A DNA stretch of 64,000 nt from Eimeria necatrix. Its lineage: Eukaryota > Apicomplexa > Conoidasida > Eucoccidiorida > Eimeriidae. Below are positions 63,483 to 64,000 of this stretch, in pieces. The number at the start of each line of letters is the position of its first letter. The stretch's first letter is position 1. The stretch spans positions 1-64,000 of the forward strand of contig NW_013654809.1 of the NCBI RefSeq assembly GCF_000499385.1, in the 5' to 3' direction. A model generated the notes under the pieces. It saw only the letters and a list, made by a program, of their open reading frames with translations. It was not told where the DNA came from and ran no database searches. The position numbers and the translations under genes are program-made.

Positions 63483-64000
63483 ATGAAACTAGCAGCGGCA
63501 GTAGCTTCTTGGGCGCTTCTGCACCTCTGCCCTGCTGAGAGCGCCGGGCAGTCATGGCCTAGTTGGACTCCAACCCAGCAGAACGGTCCGGTTCGCACTT
63601 CAAGAGTGTGCATGCTGCGTAATAGATGCCTTGTATAACTTGCTTCGTCCTATTTGAACCCTAGGTTTTGCAAGCGCGGTTCAGGTAAGGTGGACTTGTT
63701 TGTTTTGGGCTCTTTGTGCGTGTTGTATGGTGCGTTCAGGCCAGCATTTACAGCAAGGTGCTTGGTGGCAAGCTCTTCCTCCAGGGCAGCCGGCTTCTCA
63801 ATCTGCACAGCTGCAGCCCCAGCCTCCCGTGGCTCCAGTGGCTGCCCGTAACACTCCTCTGACAGTTCCAGCTGGGGGACTCGTTCAGCAGCGTGCTCGG
63901 GTGCAGCCGCCACAGAATGGGCAAGTAGAGGGTCATACGGGCAGTTCCACGCTCACAGCAAGCGCATCATCTGGCTTATGGAAGGTGTCGAACACGGGAC
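63483..64000 (+). CDS. Putative secreted Pro/Gln-rich protein, 5' part only (window edge)
   Basis: The ATG at 63483 begins MKLAAAVASWALLHLCPAES, a classic signal peptide: a lysine, a hydrophobic core and small residues before a likely cleavage near the AESAG segment. Exon 1 can end in phase 1 at 63585 (AACG then GTCCGG). Exon 2 can begin at 63785 after a CTCTTCCTCCAG acceptor. The join restores phase and gives a continuous Gln/Pro-rich stretch (TQQNGQPASQSAQLQPQPPV), and the frame stays open to the window end. The donor is not consensus, and another strong donor (CAGGTAAGG at 63685) lies in the proposed intron. The family is unrecognised. In a coccidian, secreted surface or organelle proteins have this look, but that is speculation. 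Confidence 0.42.

Noticed and set aside
63173..63613. 146-codon minus-strand frame
   Set aside because: It runs antisense to the signal-peptide exon and has no family match. The plus-strand reading has a far more specific feature.
1..64000. CRISPR array, bacterial operon, rRNA operon or telomere array
   Set aside because: No regularly spaced short repeats, no Shine-Dalgarno-linked gene strings, no rRNA core motifs and no TTTAGGG-type arrays were seen.

Overview
This window looks like nuclear DNA of a single-celled eukaryote, most likely an apicomplexan of the coccidian type. That assignment is an inference. It rests on two intron-rich genes with GT..AG introns, long low-complexity inserts in an otherwise conserved protein, gene-poor flanks, and a ciliary transport gene, which suits a parasite whose male gametes carry flagella. 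Nothing here identifies a genus. The CAG/poly-glutamine runs typical of many Eimeria genes are absent, and a related alveolate cannot be excluded.

Layout. Positions 1-27838 hold no gene I can support, only repeats (a 48-bp tandem duplication, a near-perfect 68-nt palindrome, a diverged ~300-bp tandem array) and a 100-N assembly gap flanked by 68-nt inverted arms. Positions 46944-27839 (minus strand) hold one very large gene for the bridge-like lipid-transfer protein VPS13, read here as about 16 exons and roughly 5,500 residues. A 5.7-kb spacer containing a fold-back element follows. Positions 52667-61911 (plus strand) hold a gene of about 27 exons for IFT144/WDR19, a subunit of the intraflagellar transport A complex. 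After a 1.6-kb spacer, 63483 to the window end looks like the start of a gene for a secreted proline/glutamine-rich protein, cut by the window edge.

The two large genes are transcribed away from each other. They have no established shared pathway: VPS13 moves lipids at membrane contact sites, and IFT144 works in retrograde ciliary transport and ciliary entry. I did the splicing by hand, requiring GT..AG borders, compatible phase across each junction and conserved protein sequence on both sides. Most junctions satisfy all three, and the uncertain ones are named. I see no CRISPR array, rRNA or tRNA gene, operon, or new defence or biosynthetic system.
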